64,000 bases of DNA from positions 558,001 to 622,000 of the forward strand of contig NZ_VIRG01000066.1 of assembly GCF_008107695.1 (NCBI RefSeq), written 5' to 3'. This DNA is from Stappia sp. BW2 (lineage in GTDB: Bacteria > Pseudomonadota > Alphaproteobacteria > Rhizobiales > Stappiaceae). Positions 45,968 to 55,451 of this stretch are shown here, piece after piece (positions within the stretch are counted from its first letter, which is position 1; the number at the start of each line of letters is the position of its first letter). The position numbers and the translations under genes are program-made. The notes beneath the pieces are model-generated. The model ran no database searches and was not told where the DNA came from. It was given only the letters and a program-made list of their open reading frames with translations.

Positions 45968-46933
45968 ATGATCCCGCGACTTGCCCTCCATCACCTGACC
46001 CTTCTGTCCGCACTTGGCGAAACCGGCAGCATGACCGCGTCCGCGGCACGTCTCGGCGTTACGCAGTCGGCCGCATCGCACAGATTGCGCGAGGCTGAAA
46101 GGCGGCTGGGTGTGGTTCTGGCGCGGCGGGCGGAACACCGGATCGAACTGACGTCCGAAGGCGAACGTCTGCGCCATCTGGGCGAGACCTTTCTGGGAGA
46201 GCTGTTCCGCCTGGAACAGGACCTCCAGGCATCGGCGCGGGATGCCAAAACCCTTGTGCGTCTCGGCCAGGCCACCTACAGCCGCTACCACTGGTTTCCC
46301 GCGTTCCTGAAGTATCTGGATCAGGCCGACCCGAACCTGACGGTCGACCTGTCGTCGCGTGCAACGGCGCACCCGCTGACCTCGCTCATTGATGGCTCCG
46401 TGGACGTTTCTCTGGTCTTTGGCCGGGAACCGGCGCTTGCGTCGCTGCGTGCGGTCAAGCTTGGCACCGATCCGATTGTCGCGGTACTCGCCCGAAACCA
46501 TCCGCTGGCGGCCGAGCCGGTCGTCAACAGCGAGAACATGGGGGATGAACGTTTCTTCGTTTATCCGCTGACGGCCGAACCCGGGAATGACTGGACCACC
46601 CTTCTCGGCACACCATCCCAGCCCTTTCGGCGATTGACCCAGATGCCGACACCGGAAGCCGTGATCGATCTGGTGCGCGCAAAATTTGGTGTCGCAATCT
46701 TCAGCAAGTGGGCCATCGAGCCGGAGCTGGCTGATGGAACGCTGGTTTCCCGTCCGATTGCCGAAGGCGGCATTTCTCAGGACTGGTGGTGTGTTCGGCG
46801 CGCCTCCGACCCGCCGGACAGTCCGGCAGCCCGTCTCTCGTCGGTGCTAACCGCCTGGAGCCAGCAGACAGACAGAGCCTTGTCGACACTTGCCTTCGGC
46901 GGCAACGGCCCCGTAGCAGATCTGGAAGACTGA
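45968..46933 (+). CDS. LysR-family regulator, MetR-like (321 aa)
   Basis: An HTH domain (LALHHLTLLSALGETGSMTA, then LGVTQSAASHRLREAERRLG) and a type-2 periplasmic-binding effector domain. The HTH sequence resembles MetR. An ATG at 45947 also exists, but the MetR-like box would then lie inside the coding region. Divergent from the EamA transporter, its probable target. Confidence 0.8.
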   Translation: MIPRLALHHLTLLSALGETGSMTASAARLGVTQSAASHRLREAERRLGVVLARRAEHRIELTSEGERLRHLGETFLGELFRLEQDLQASARDAKTLVRLGQATYSRYHWFPAFLKYLDQADPNLTVDLSSRATAHPLTSLIDGSVDVSLVFGREPALASLRAVKLGTDPIVAVLARNHPLAAEPVVNSENMGDERFFVYPLTAEPGNDWTTLLGTPSQPFRRLTQMPTPEAVIDLVRAKFGVAIFSKWAIEPELADGTLVSRPIAEGGISQDWWCVRRASDPPDSPAARLSSVLTAWSQQTDRALSTLAFGGNGPVADLED

Positions 46934-47000
46934 ACCAAACCGGAGCGAAACCGGGTTCTGTACCCAGAAAGCCACGCCCTTACCCTATTTGGCGCCGGCC

Positions 47001-48512
47001 TCAGCCGAAATCGCCGCTGAACTGTTCCCGAAGCACGTTTTTCTGGATTTTGCCCATGGTGTTGCGTGGCAAGGCTTCCAGAATGTGGACCTTCTTGGGC
47101 TGCTTGAACTTTGCCAGACGGTCGTTCAATGCGGCCTGAACGGCCTCCTGCGCCAGGTCTGCGCCTGTCTTCGGCGCCAGGACCGCGACAACCGCTTCAC
47201 CAAAATCTGGATGCGGCACGCCGATCACCGCGCTTTCGGCAACACCCGGCAGTTCGTCCAGCAGCGCCTCGACCTCCGCCGGATAAACATTGAAACCGCC
47301 GCTGATGATCAGATCCTTGGACCGGCCAACGATGGAGACATAGCCGTCTTCGTCGATGCGCCCCATGTCGCCCGTGATGAAATAGCCGTCCGCCCGAAAT
47401 TCCTGTGCTGTCTTCTCCGGCATTCGCCAATACCCCAAGAAAACGTTGGGCCCCTTGATTTCGATGATGCCAACCTCCCCGTCAGGCAGCGTCCGGCCGG
47501 TTCTGGCGTCCACCACTCGCAGGCCGACACCGGGCAATGGAAACCCGACTGTCCCCGGCCGACGGTCGCCGTCATAAGGATTGGATGTGTTCATGTTGGT
47601 TTCGGTCATGCCGTAGCGTTCCAGGATCGCGTGTCCTGTTCGCTCTTGAAACTCCCTGTGCACTTCCGCCGACAGCGGAGCCGACCCGGAAATGAAAAGC
47701 CGCATGTGGGCGGCCACCTCCCGGGTGAACCGGTCGGATGCAAGCAGGCGCGTGTAGAATGTCGGAACGCCCATCATGGACGTTGCCCTTGGCAGGGCCG
47801 CAAGAACCTGATCCAGGTCGAACTTCGGCAGAAACAGCATCGACCCACCTGCCATCATCAAGCAGTTGGTGGCGACGAAAAGCCCGTGCGTGTGGAAAAT
47901 CGGCAGGGCGTGCAACAGCACGTCGTCTTCCGTGAACCGCCAGTATTTCACCATGGTCTGCGAATTCGACGCCAGATTTGCGTGCGTGAGCATCGCGCCC
48001 TTGGAGCGCCCGGTGGTACCGGACGTGTAGAGAATGGCGGCCAGATCATCGTCTTCGCGCGGACGGGTTTCGTAGTCTTTCGGCATCCCGTCCGCCAGGT
48101 CACTGAGGCTACCCTCCCCGTTCTGGTCGAGCGTCTGCAATTTAGCTCCCGCCTTTTGCGCCGTTCCGGCCAGCACATCTGCTCTTGACGGGTCACAAAC
48201 GAAGACAGCCGGCTCCGCATCGCCGACAAAATAGCTGATCTCGGCGGGCGTATAGGCCGTGTTCAGTGGCAGGAACACGCCGCCGGCCCGGATGGTTCCC
48301 AGATAAAGCATCAGGGCCTCCGGTGTCTTTTCCACCTGAACGGCAACACGGTCACCCGGCTTGACCCCGAGTTTCTGCAGCGCGCCGGCATATTGCGCCG
48401 ACCGTGCCAGCATGTCCGCATAGGTCACCTGCCCGCCATCGACCGTTTCGAGAAAGACCTTGGACCGGTCTGGAATGTAAGCGGTCAGGGCGTCAAAGAG
48501 ATGGTTCATCAT
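47001..48512 (-). CDS. matB: Malonyl-CoA synthetase (503 aa)
   Basis: An ANL-superfamily enzyme that activates malonate, and perhaps methylmalonate, to the CoA thioester with ATP. AMP-binding YTSGTTGRSKGAML near 158, ERYGMTETNMNTSNPYDGDR near 290, the hinge GRSKDLIISGGFNVYP and the catalytic Lys in PRNTMGKIQKNVL. The MTETNMN stretch is typical of MatB. No matA decarboxylase or matC transporter is adjacent. ATG 48512 with a moderate GGAA site. Confidence 0.88.
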   Translation of the reverse strand: MMNHLFDALTAYIPDRSKVFLETVDGGQVTYADMLARSAQYAGALQKLGVKPGDRVAVQVEKTPEALMLYLGTIRAGGVFLPLNTAYTPAEISYFVGDAEPAVFVCDPSRADVLAGTAQKAGAKLQTLDQNGEGSLSDLADGMPKDYETRPREDDDLAAILYTSGTTGRSKGAMLTHANLASNSQTMVKYWRFTEDDVLLHALPIFHTHGLFVATNCLMMAGGSMLFLPKFDLDQVLAALPRATSMMGVPTFYTRLLASDRFTREVAAHMRLFISGSAPLSAEVHREFQERTGHAILERYGMTETNMNTSNPYDGDRRPGTVGFPLPGVGLRVVDARTGRTLPDGEVGIIEIKGPNVFLGYWRMPEKTAQEFRADGYFITGDMGRIDEDGYVSIVGRSKDLIISGGFNVYPAEVEALLDELPGVAESAVIGVPHPDFGEAVVAVLAPKTGADLAQEAVQAALNDRLAKFKQPKKVHILEALPRNTMGKIQKNVLREQFSGDFG

Positions 48513-48757
48513 CGCAGCGTTCCGAAATAGCGGACAGACAGGAAGGAGGTATTTGATACCAGAGCTGCTCAATTTTAAAGCAAGTCTGAGAATTTTGAGC
48601 AAGTCCGGTGAAATGCGGGTAATTTACCTCAAGCTTTCAAAAGTGTTTTGCACCATGCTCTCGCTTGCGGGACATTTGCTTTGTCAAATTATCTGCACCT
48701 TCATTTGAGACGGTGTTGGTCAAGAAAGCTTCGTTCCAATCCTCAGAGGTAAGCTTG

Positions 48758-49411
48758 ATGCCGACGCTCAGACCACAGACCTTTGCCGAATTCATCGCCG
48801 ACGGCGCCGTTCATGTGATCGGCATCTGCCTGGGGCTGACGGCAACCGTCATCCTGGCGGCCACACTCTGGAATACGGGTGATCCGGCGCGGCAAGTCAC
48901 GGTCATGATCTATGCCGCCTGTCTGATGGCAATGCTGATCTGCTCCGCGCTCTACAATATGCTGGCGAGAGACAACAAGACCGGGATCTTGAGGCGGCTC
49001 GACCATACGGCCATCTTCCTCATGATCGCGGGCACCTATACGCCTCTGGCGGCGATGATCATCGGTGGCTGGACGGGCGGCGTGCTGCTGGCGGTGGTAT
49101 GGACCGGCGCACTTGCGGGAGCCATCGTCAAGCTGGCGCATCTGACCGGACTGGACCGCCTCACCGTTCCCATTTACCTCGCGCTCGGCTGGGTCGTCGT
49201 TTTTGCAATCAATCCGCTGATTGAAAAAGCGTCGGCCTTCGGATTCTACATGATCCTGGCAGGCGGGCTTCTCTATACGATCGGAACGGCGTTTTATGCC
49301 TGGAAGCGTCTGCCGTTCCAGAACGCGATCTGGCACGCTTTCGTGCTGGCCGCTGCCGTCTGTCATTTCACCGCCGTCTTTCACGACGTGGCACTGGCCA
49401 AGGCTGCCTGA
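48758..49411 (+). CDS. Hemolysin III/PAQR-family membrane protein (217 aa)
   Basis: A seven-TM protein of the YqfA/HlyIII group. Motifs: EFIADGAVHVIGICLGLTA, SALYNM, RRLDHTAIFLMIAGTYTPLA and the C-terminal HAFVLAAAVCHF with the conserved histidines that bind zinc in PAQR proteins. ATG 48758 has GAGG eight bases upstream. Role uncertain; possibly lipid hydrolysis or membrane homeostasis. Confidence 0.85.
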   Translation: MPTLRPQTFAEFIADGAVHVIGICLGLTATVILAATLWNTGDPARQVTVMIYAACLMAMLICSALYNMLARDNKTGILRRLDHTAIFLMIAGTYTPLAAMIIGGWTGGVLLAVVWTGALAGAIVKLAHLTGLDRLTVPIYLALGWVVVFAINPLIEKASAFGFYMILAGGLLYTIGTAFYAWKRLPFQNAIWHAFVLAAAVCHFTAVFHDVALAKAA

Positions 49412-49423
49412 CGCCCGGCAACA

Positions 49424-49460
49424 AAAAAGGCGGCAACCGAGTGGCACCGCCTTTTTCTTT
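49424..49460. terminator. Bidirectional terminator
   Basis: Stem aaaaaggcgg (49424-49433) with ccgccttttt (49447-49456), with T runs on both strands, between the convergent hemolysin III and L,D-transpeptidase genes. Confidence 0.8.
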
Positions 49461-49476
49461 TCAACACACGAAGCGC

Positions 49477-50214
49477 TTAGGCGTCCGCGTTCGGATCCTT
49501 GCTAAGGACAATCACTTTCGTCTGAAGCGGCACCCGGCTGAACAGATCGATCACGTCCTGCTGCCACATGCGGATACAGCCTGAAGACACGCTTTTGCCG
49601 ATGGAGTTCGGCTTGTTGGTTCCGTGAATACGGTAGAGCGTATCCGTAGAGCCCTGCCACAGATCCATGGCGCGCGCGCCGAGCGGGTTCTTCAGCCCGG
49701 GCGGGTAGCCCTTTTCCCAATAGCGCTCCAGCGACGGCTTGCGTGCGATCATTTCGCGTGGAGGGCGCCAGATCGGGTGCGGACGCTTGACGCGGATTTT
49801 CGCTTCGCCCGACCAGGCAAACCCAGCCTTGCCAACACCGATGCCGTAGCGCAGCGCCTTGCCGTTGCCGAGCGTCCAGTAAAGGAAGTTGTTATAGGGA
49901 TCGACAATGATCGTTCCCGGCCGTTCGCGGGTCTTGTACTCCACGATCTGCCGCCAGTATTTCTGGTCGAAATTCTTGTAATTGATCGCCGGCCAGGTGA
50001 AATCACCATCAGGCAACGCTGCATAGGCAGCCGCATAGTCGAATTGCTCGTCCGGCAGATCGGCCTGGTCCGGCAGACCGACAAGCCCTGCGGATTGGCA
50101 CCCGGCAAGGCCGGTTGCCGTCAACAGCAATCCGGCAGCAAGAAAGCCGCGCCGGTTGATCACGCCGGTTACTGGCGCGCAGTCAACGTCTAACGGCAAA
50201 TTGGAACGCTTCAT
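49477..50214 (-). CDS. L,D-transpeptidase (YkuD) lipoprotein (245 aa)
   Basis: A peptidoglycan cross-linking or lipoprotein-attaching enzyme of the periplasm. An RR motif (INRRGFLAAG at 19-28) precedes a hydrophobic stretch ending in the lipobox LAGC with Cys39. The YkuD domain ends in HGTNKPNSIGKSVSSGCIRM with the catalytic His, Ser and Cys. GGAGG five bases before the ATG. Twin-arginine plus lipobox suggests Tat export and lipidation. Confidence 0.92.
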   Translation of the reverse strand: MKRSNLPLDVDCAPVTGVINRRGFLAAGLLLTATGLAGCQSAGLVGLPDQADLPDEQFDYAAAYAALPDGDFTWPAINYKNFDQKYWRQIVEYKTRERPGTIIVDPYNNFLYWTLGNGKALRYGIGVGKAGFAWSGEAKIRVKRPHPIWRPPREMIARKPSLERYWEKGYPPGLKNPLGARAMDLWQGSTDTLYRIHGTNKPNSIGKSVSSGCIRMWQQDVIDLFSRVPLQTKVIVLSKDPNADA

Positions 50215-50363
50215 GAGACCTCCAGAAATTCTGGCTCCTTCTTGAGACAGGTTTTCAACAGTTGCAAGTCACATTCTCCGAACTGCCTTACATTCTTCAG
50301 ATGAATCCTTAGATTAATTCCCTGCCGACAGTCTTCGGCTCACCCCTCACCCAAGGTCCTTCC

Positions 50364-51431
50364 GTGCAGACAAACGTTTCAAAGTCGCCCTTTCCCGTGT
50401 TCGATGGTCACAACGACACGCTTCTGAAACTCGAAATCGATGCCATGAAAGGCACAGAGCGCAGCTTTTTCGACAGATCAACGACTGGCCATATCGACAT
50501 GGTGCGCGCGCAGGAAGCCGGATTTGCCGGTGGGCTTTTCGCCATGTTCGTGCCTTCCAACCCGGAACAGGACTTTACCCGGCCCTTCAATCCCAAAGAT
50601 CCTGCCAACTATCAGCCAGTTCCCCAAAAGAGCGCATATGATTTCACCAGACGGATGCTGGAACGCGCAGAACAGATCGAAGCGCAGTCGGAGGGCAATG
50701 TCGTCATTTGCCGGACGCCGGACGAGAACCGTACCGCAGTCGAAGCCGGCCAGATCGCCATCAGCCTTCATATCGAAGGCGCCGAAGCCATCGATACCAA
50801 CCTATATGCACTGGAAGAGCTCTATGGCCTGGGTTTGCGTTCGCTCGGCCTTGTTTGGAGCCGTGAGAACGACTTCGGATACGGCGTTCCGATGGCGTAT
50901 CCGGCCTCTCCTGACATCGGTCCGGGATTGACCGGTGCGGGCCGAGACCTCGTGCGCGCCTGCAATCAGCTCGGCGTCCTGCTCGACGTGTCGCACCTCA
51001 ACGAAAAAGGCTTCTGGGACCTTGCACGCATCACCGACCGGCCAATCGTGGCCAGCCACTCCAACGTCCATGCGATCTGTGAAAGCAGCCGCAACCTGAC
51101 AGACAAGCAACTTGACGCCATCAAGGAAAGCGGTGGTCTCGTCGGCATCAACTTCCACGTTGCGTTCCTTCGAAAGGACGGCGGACATTCACGCGATACG
51201 CCGCTTTCTGTTATTGCCGACCATGCAGCCTATCTTGTCGACCGCCTGGGGGAGGACAGCGTCGCCCTTGGCTCGGACTTTGACGGCTGCGTCCTGCCCC
51301 GCGACATCGGCGACGTCACTGGCCTGGCACGGTTGATGGAAGAGCTCGACGCTCGCGGGTTCAATACGCAGGTTCTGGAAAAGATCGCCTGGAAGAACTG
51401 GATTTCGGCTCTGGAGAAAGCCTCTGCCTGA
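50364..51431 (+). CDS. Membrane dipeptidase family (peptidase M19) (355 aa)
   Basis: A zinc-dependent dipeptidase that cleaves dipeptides including those with D-residues. VFDGHNDTLLKL at 12-23 supplies His and Asp zinc ligands; E in HIEGAEAID; LLDVSHLNEKGFWDL and PIVASHSNVHAI supply the later His residues; ALGSDFDGCVLP holds the Asp. It starts with GTG 50364 and AAGG eight bases upstream. Next to a GntR regulator and a peptide importer, it may process imported peptides. Confidence 0.9.
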   Translation: MQTNVSKSPFPVFDGHNDTLLKLEIDAMKGTERSFFDRSTTGHIDMVRAQEAGFAGGLFAMFVPSNPEQDFTRPFNPKDPANYQPVPQKSAYDFTRRMLERAEQIEAQSEGNVVICRTPDENRTAVEAGQIAISLHIEGAEAIDTNLYALEELYGLGLRSLGLVWSRENDFGYGVPMAYPASPDIGPGLTGAGRDLVRACNQLGVLLDVSHLNEKGFWDLARITDRPIVASHSNVHAICESSRNLTDKQLDAIKESGGLVGINFHVAFLRKDGGHSRDTPLSVIADHAAYLVDRLGEDSVALGSDFDGCVLPRDIGDVTGLARLMEELDARGFNTQVLEKIAWKNWISALEKASA

Positions 51432-51807
51432 TCGACGCCTCCCGCATTCGATCTGTCTTTGCGCCGCCTCCTCGCAAATTTGTTACCAAGCGTAAAGACT
51501 TATCGATTGCATTTGGAGGGCTGCGGAGAAACAATGCATTTATTGTTATTTTGGCAACCGTCTGAACATCAGGTCCGGAACAGCACCTGAATTGCACACC
51601 CAGAGCCCGCTTTCACAGGTGGGAAAAGATGCAAACAGGTACTTGTATTCAGGCGATTGCGCGTAACTGGCACGTCCCATTGACCGTTCCTTCGCACAAG
51701 CGGATGACCGGCTGGAAAGAGAAACACAAGATTGCCGCTGGTGAGGAGACCGGCTGCAGTCCTTCTTTGTGTTGTCATTCAGACGCGATGCCGACGGGGG
51801 CAACAAC
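51432..51807. other. Intergenic stretch of 376 bp
   Basis: It holds the promoter of the GntR gene. Short open frames on both strands have no convincing start or product. No hairpin or repeat worth naming was seen. Confidence 0.5.
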
Positions 51808-52575
51808 GTGAATGTATTACTTACCGTGGACCGGCGTTCGGCAGTTCGCGGAGAGAACAGAGGCAAACGGGCACGCAAGTCCGATGCGGTCTACCAGGAT
51901 CTGAAGCGACAGATCCTTACCGGCGAAATGACCTCCGAGAGCCCGATAACCGAACAATCCCTGGCCCAGGACTATGGTTGCTCGCAGAGCACAATCCGTG
52001 AAGCCCTCATGCTTCTCCAGGAATGCGGTCTTGTCGTGCGCCGCGGCTATCAGGGCACTTTCGTCACCGACCCAAGCCCGCTTGAAGCCCGCCTGATGCT
52101 GAAGATTCGCATCGATATTGAAACGACCGGTATCGTGGAAGCGGTCAAATATGTCACCACGGAGCAGCTAAGCGAGCTTCTGGAGCTTGATGATCAGTTC
52201 GAGGCCTGCCACGCCAAGCGGGACGTGTTCGGCTGTGCCGAGATCGACCGCACCTTGCACCTGAAACTTTTCAGAATCGCCCGCATGCCGGTCCTGGAGC
52301 CAATGCTGATCAGGACCTTCATGATCCTGCAGCGGGTCATGTTCTCAGTAACGCGGTCCGAAGAATCGTGGGCGGACCGTAATGTGACCAAGCACAAGAC
52401 CATCGTCGAAGCATTGGGCGCGCATGATGTCGACGCGACGGTGAAGGCGCTGAGATGCCATATCCTGTCGAGTGCCGTCTACCTGGCCCCCCACATTTAC
52501 GGTGCGGATATCTCGCAATTGCATGACCAGGTCAAAGCTCTGCCCGTCCAGGCACCCGGCCTTCAGGGGCTCTGA
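51808..52575 (+). CDS. GntR-family regulator, FCD type (255 aa)
   Basis: A GntR winged HTH (SDAVYQDLKRQILTGEM, then LAQDYGCSQSTIREALMLLQ) and a helical FCD ligand domain with the metal-site pattern. The start is GTG 51808 with a GGGGG site seven bases upstream; the TTG at 51769 is less good. Adjacent to the dipeptidase and convergent on the opp operon, which it may regulate. Confidence 0.85.
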   Translation: MNVLLTVDRRSAVRGENRGKRARKSDAVYQDLKRQILTGEMTSESPITEQSLAQDYGCSQSTIREALMLLQECGLVVRRGYQGTFVTDPSPLEARLMLKIRIDIETTGIVEAVKYVTTEQLSELLELDDQFEACHAKRDVFGCAEIDRTLHLKLFRIARMPVLEPMLIRTFMILQRVMFSVTRSEESWADRNVTKHKTIVEALGAHDVDATVKALRCHILSSAVYLAPHIYGADISQLHDQVKALPVQAPGLQGL

Positions 52576-52601
52576 GAAGAAAGCGGCACATTCCTATGTC
52601 T

Positions 52602-52635
52602 GTGAACGTTCAATCGCTTGCGATTGAACGTTCAC
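52602..52635. other. Perfect 15-bp hairpin between convergent genes
   Basis: Arms 52602-52616 and 52621-52635 pair perfectly around a four-base loop (cttg), and each arm contains the palindrome gaacgttc. No T run follows. It may end both transcripts or serve as a protein site. Confidence 0.5.
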
Positions 52636-52674
52636 TTGGCTCATTGTGCTTCTTGATGTTCGGAAAACCGCCGG

Positions 52675-54300
52675 TCAGGCGGTTTCCATCATCTGCTGCT
52701 GCGGCAACAGCGCGGCGCCTATCAGCTCTTTCGTATAGTCGGACTTTGGCGCTTCGAAGATCGCATCAACCGTTCCCGCCTCAACCACCTTGCCCCGCTG
52801 CATGACCATCACCGTGTCGGAAAGCGCCCGCACCACCGCAAGGTCATGGCTGATGAACAGATAGGTCAAGCCGTGGGCTTTCTGCAAATCGCGCAGAAGT
52901 TCCACCACCTGCTTCTGGATTGTCCGGTCGAGAGCCGAGGTCGGCTCGTCCAGAACGACGAGTTCAGGCTTCAGAACCATGGTGCGGGCGATTGCAATGC
53001 GCTGACGCTGTCCACCCGAAAACTCGTGCGGATACCGATTGCGCATCGCCGGGTCGAGAGAAACTTCCTCAAGTGCCTGGCAGGCGCGCTCGTCGCGCTG
53101 GCGGCCGTTGAGCGCTGGCTCATGCACCATCAGACCTTCGGAAATGATCTGCCCGACGGTCATGCGCGGCGACAGCGAACCGAATGGATCCTGGAAAATC
53201 AGCTGCATGTCCTTGCGCAGGGCACGCATCTCCGCGCGGCTCTTGCCGGTGATCTGCTGTCCGTGGAAAACCACCCGGCCACCTGCCGGCAGCAGGTTCA
53301 GCACGGCACGGCCCAGGGTGGACTTGCCCGAGCCGCTTTCGCCGACGATGCCCAGTGTCTGCCCCTTGCGCAGCGAGAAACTGATGTTGTCGACGGCCCG
53401 CAGAACATGGCTGGGCTTCAGGAATCCGGAATCGAGTTCAAATTCAACCGAGACCTTCTGCGCTTCCAGAAGGACGGGCGTGCTGTCCGGCACCGGCAGC
53501 TTGTGCCCGGTCGGCTCCGCATCCAGCAGCATTCTGGTGTAGGCATGTGCGGGCTGATTGAAGATCTGCCCGGTTTCTCCGCTTTCCACCACCTCACCGG
53601 TCTTCATGACGTACACCCGGTCAGCAATGCGCCGGACGATGCCCAGATCGTGGGTGATGAAGATAACCGCCATGCCGAGCCGTTTTTGCAGATCCGCCAG
53701 AAGGTCCAGGATCTGCGCCTGTGTGGTGACGTCGAGCGCGGTTGTCGGTTCGTCGGCAATCAGGACGTCGGGATCGTTGGCAAGCGACATGGCGATCATC
53801 ACGCGCTGACGCTGGCCACCCGACATCTCGTATGGGTAGGCATTGATCTTGCGTTCCGGCTCGGGAATGTTGACGAGCTTCAACAGGTCGAGAGCCTTTG
53901 CCTTGGCCGCCTTCCAGGACAATCCGCCATGCACCACCATAGGTTCGGCCAGTTGCCGGCCGATGGTGTAAAGCGGGTCCAGCGAGGTCATCGGCTCCTG
54001 AAAGATCATGGTGATCTTGGCGCCGCGGATCTTGTTGAGCTTGCCCGCCGGCAAGCCGAGAATATTCCGGCCTTCGTAGATTACCTCGCCGCGCGTATGC
54101 CCGTTGGATGCCAAAAGGCCCATGGCAGCCATCATGGTCTGGCTCTTGCCGGAGCCACTCTCCCCCACGATGGCGACGGTTTCTCCCGCCTGGACATGAA
54201 TATCGACCCCCTGCACTGCGTTGATGGTGCCGGTCGCGGTTTCGAAGTCGACTTTCAGATCCTTGATGGAGAGGACCGTTTTCTTGGTTTCACTGGTCAT
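52675..54300 (-). CDS. Peptide ABC transporter, fused double ATPase (541 aa)
   Basis: Two ABC domains in one chain, equal to OppD and OppF joined. The first has GESGSGKSQ, MSGGQRQRVMIAMSLANDP and LIADEPTTALDV; the second GESGSGKST, FSGGQRQRIAIARTM and VVLDEPTSALDR. ATG 54300 has AAGGAG six bases upstream. It ends the minus-strand oppABC-DF operon, ten bases after oppC. Confidence 0.93.
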   Translation of the reverse strand: MTSETKKTVLSIKDLKVDFETATGTINAVQGVDIHVQAGETVAIVGESGSGKSQTMMAAMGLLASNGHTRGEVIYEGRNILGLPAGKLNKIRGAKITMIFQEPMTSLDPLYTIGRQLAEPMVVHGGLSWKAAKAKALDLLKLVNIPEPERKINAYPYEMSGGQRQRVMIAMSLANDPDVLIADEPTTALDVTTQAQILDLLADLQKRLGMAVIFITHDLGIVRRIADRVYVMKTGEVVESGETGQIFNQPAHAYTRMLLDAEPTGHKLPVPDSTPVLLEAQKVSVEFELDSGFLKPSHVLRAVDNISFSLRKGQTLGIVGESGSGKSTLGRAVLNLLPAGGRVVFHGQQITGKSRAEMRALRKDMQLIFQDPFGSLSPRMTVGQIISEGLMVHEPALNGRQRDERACQALEEVSLDPAMRNRYPHEFSGGQRQRIAIARTMVLKPELVVLDEPTSALDRTIQKQVVELLRDLQKAHGLTYLFISHDLAVVRALSDTVMVMQRGKVVEAGTVDAIFEAPKSDYTKELIGAALLPQQQMMETA

Positions 54301-54310
54301 GGTCTTCTCC

Positions 54311-55438
54311 TTACCGGTCCTTCGGGTCCAGGGCATCGCGCAAGCCGTCGCCGATGAAGTTCAGCGCGAACAGGGTCGATGTGAGGAAGATGGACGGGAA
54401 AACCAGCATCCAGGGTGCCCCTTGCAGGTTACGGGCCCCTTCGGAAATCAGCACGCCCCAACTGGTCATCGGCTCCTGAATACCGAGTCCCAGGAAGGAG
54501 AGGAAGCTTTCCAGCAGGATGACCTTCGGCACCAGGAGTGTCATGTAGACCACGACGGGACCGAGCGTGTTCGGAATGATGTGTCGGCGTACGATACCAC
54601 CGTCGGCGACACCAAGCGCTTCTGCCGCCTGCACGTATTCCTGCCGCTTGATGGTCAGGGTCTGACCGCGCACGATACGGGCCATGTCGAGCCATTCCAC
54701 CGCGCCGACGGCGATGAACATCAAGATGAAGTTCCGGCCGAAGAACACGACCAGCATGATCACGAAGAAGATAAAGGGCAGCGAATAGAGGATGTCGACA
54801 ACACGCATCATCATCTGGTCGATGCGTCCGCCAAGATATCCGGAAGTTGCTCCGTAAAGAACGCCGATGGAGATCGCGACGACCGTTGCCAGAAGGCCGA
54901 TGGTCAAAGACACGCGCCCTGCTATGAAGGTCCGTGTCATCATATCGCGGCCATTGGCGTCTGTGCCGAAGTAGAAATGCATGAAGTTGATGTCGGCCTT
55001 GACGGTTGCCGACTTGTTGTCGGCCGACATGTCCGAAAGCTCCGTGTTCTTGAACAGGTCGCTGCGGTCGAAATAGAGAACCGACCGGGGATCGATATCC
55101 CGTTTGGACGTCACCTTCGCGACAACCGTGTCGCCTTCGCGCTCGAAGGTCTCCACCGTCAGCCGCGCCCGTCTGGCGGACGACATGAAACCAGGTTCGA
55201 CCTGCTCGGCCTTCGGATAGGCCTCCAGGCTGGCCGGCACCTTCACGTAGTCACGATAGACGGTGTCGTAGTGGTGGGCAGACAGGATCGGACCGAAGAC
55301 AGAGATCAGGGCGATCGTCACGAGCACGATGATGGAGGCGACGGCCGCGCGGTTGGCGAGCAACCGATCGCGTGCGTCGTCCCAAAGGGAACGCCCCTTT
55401 GCAGGCGCTCCGGTGGATGATGTGGCAGTGAGGGTCAC
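54311..55438 (-). CDS. Peptide ABC transporter permease, OppC-like (375 aa)
   Basis: An N-terminal TM (about 30-52), a long periplasmic insert (about 55-145) and five more TMs with the EAA loop AAEALGVADGGIVRRHIIPN. GTG start 55438 with GGAGG eight bases upstream. Thirteen bases after oppB. The periplasmic insert makes it longer than typical OppC, as in YejE-like permeases. Confidence 0.9.
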   Translation of the reverse strand: MTLTATSSTGAPAKGRSLWDDARDRLLANRAAVASIIVLVTIALISVFGPILSAHHYDTVYRDYVKVPASLEAYPKAEQVEPGFMSSARRARLTVETFEREGDTVVAKVTSKRDIDPRSVLYFDRSDLFKNTELSDMSADNKSATVKADINFMHFYFGTDANGRDMMTRTFIAGRVSLTIGLLATVVAISIGVLYGATSGYLGGRIDQMMMRVVDILYSLPFIFFVIMLVVFFGRNFILMFIAVGAVEWLDMARIVRGQTLTIKRQEYVQAAEALGVADGGIVRRHIIPNTLGPVVVYMTLLVPKVILLESFLSFLGLGIQEPMTSWGVLISEGARNLQGAPWMLVFPSIFLTSTLFALNFIGDGLRDALDPKDR

Positions 55439-55451
55439 AGTCGTCTCCTCC

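Noticed and set aside
52846..54357. Long plus-strand open frame opposite the fused ABC ATPase (also one at 56426-58015 opposite oppA)
   Set aside because: Antisense to complete genes with all ABC or binding-protein motifs; high-GC shadow frames.
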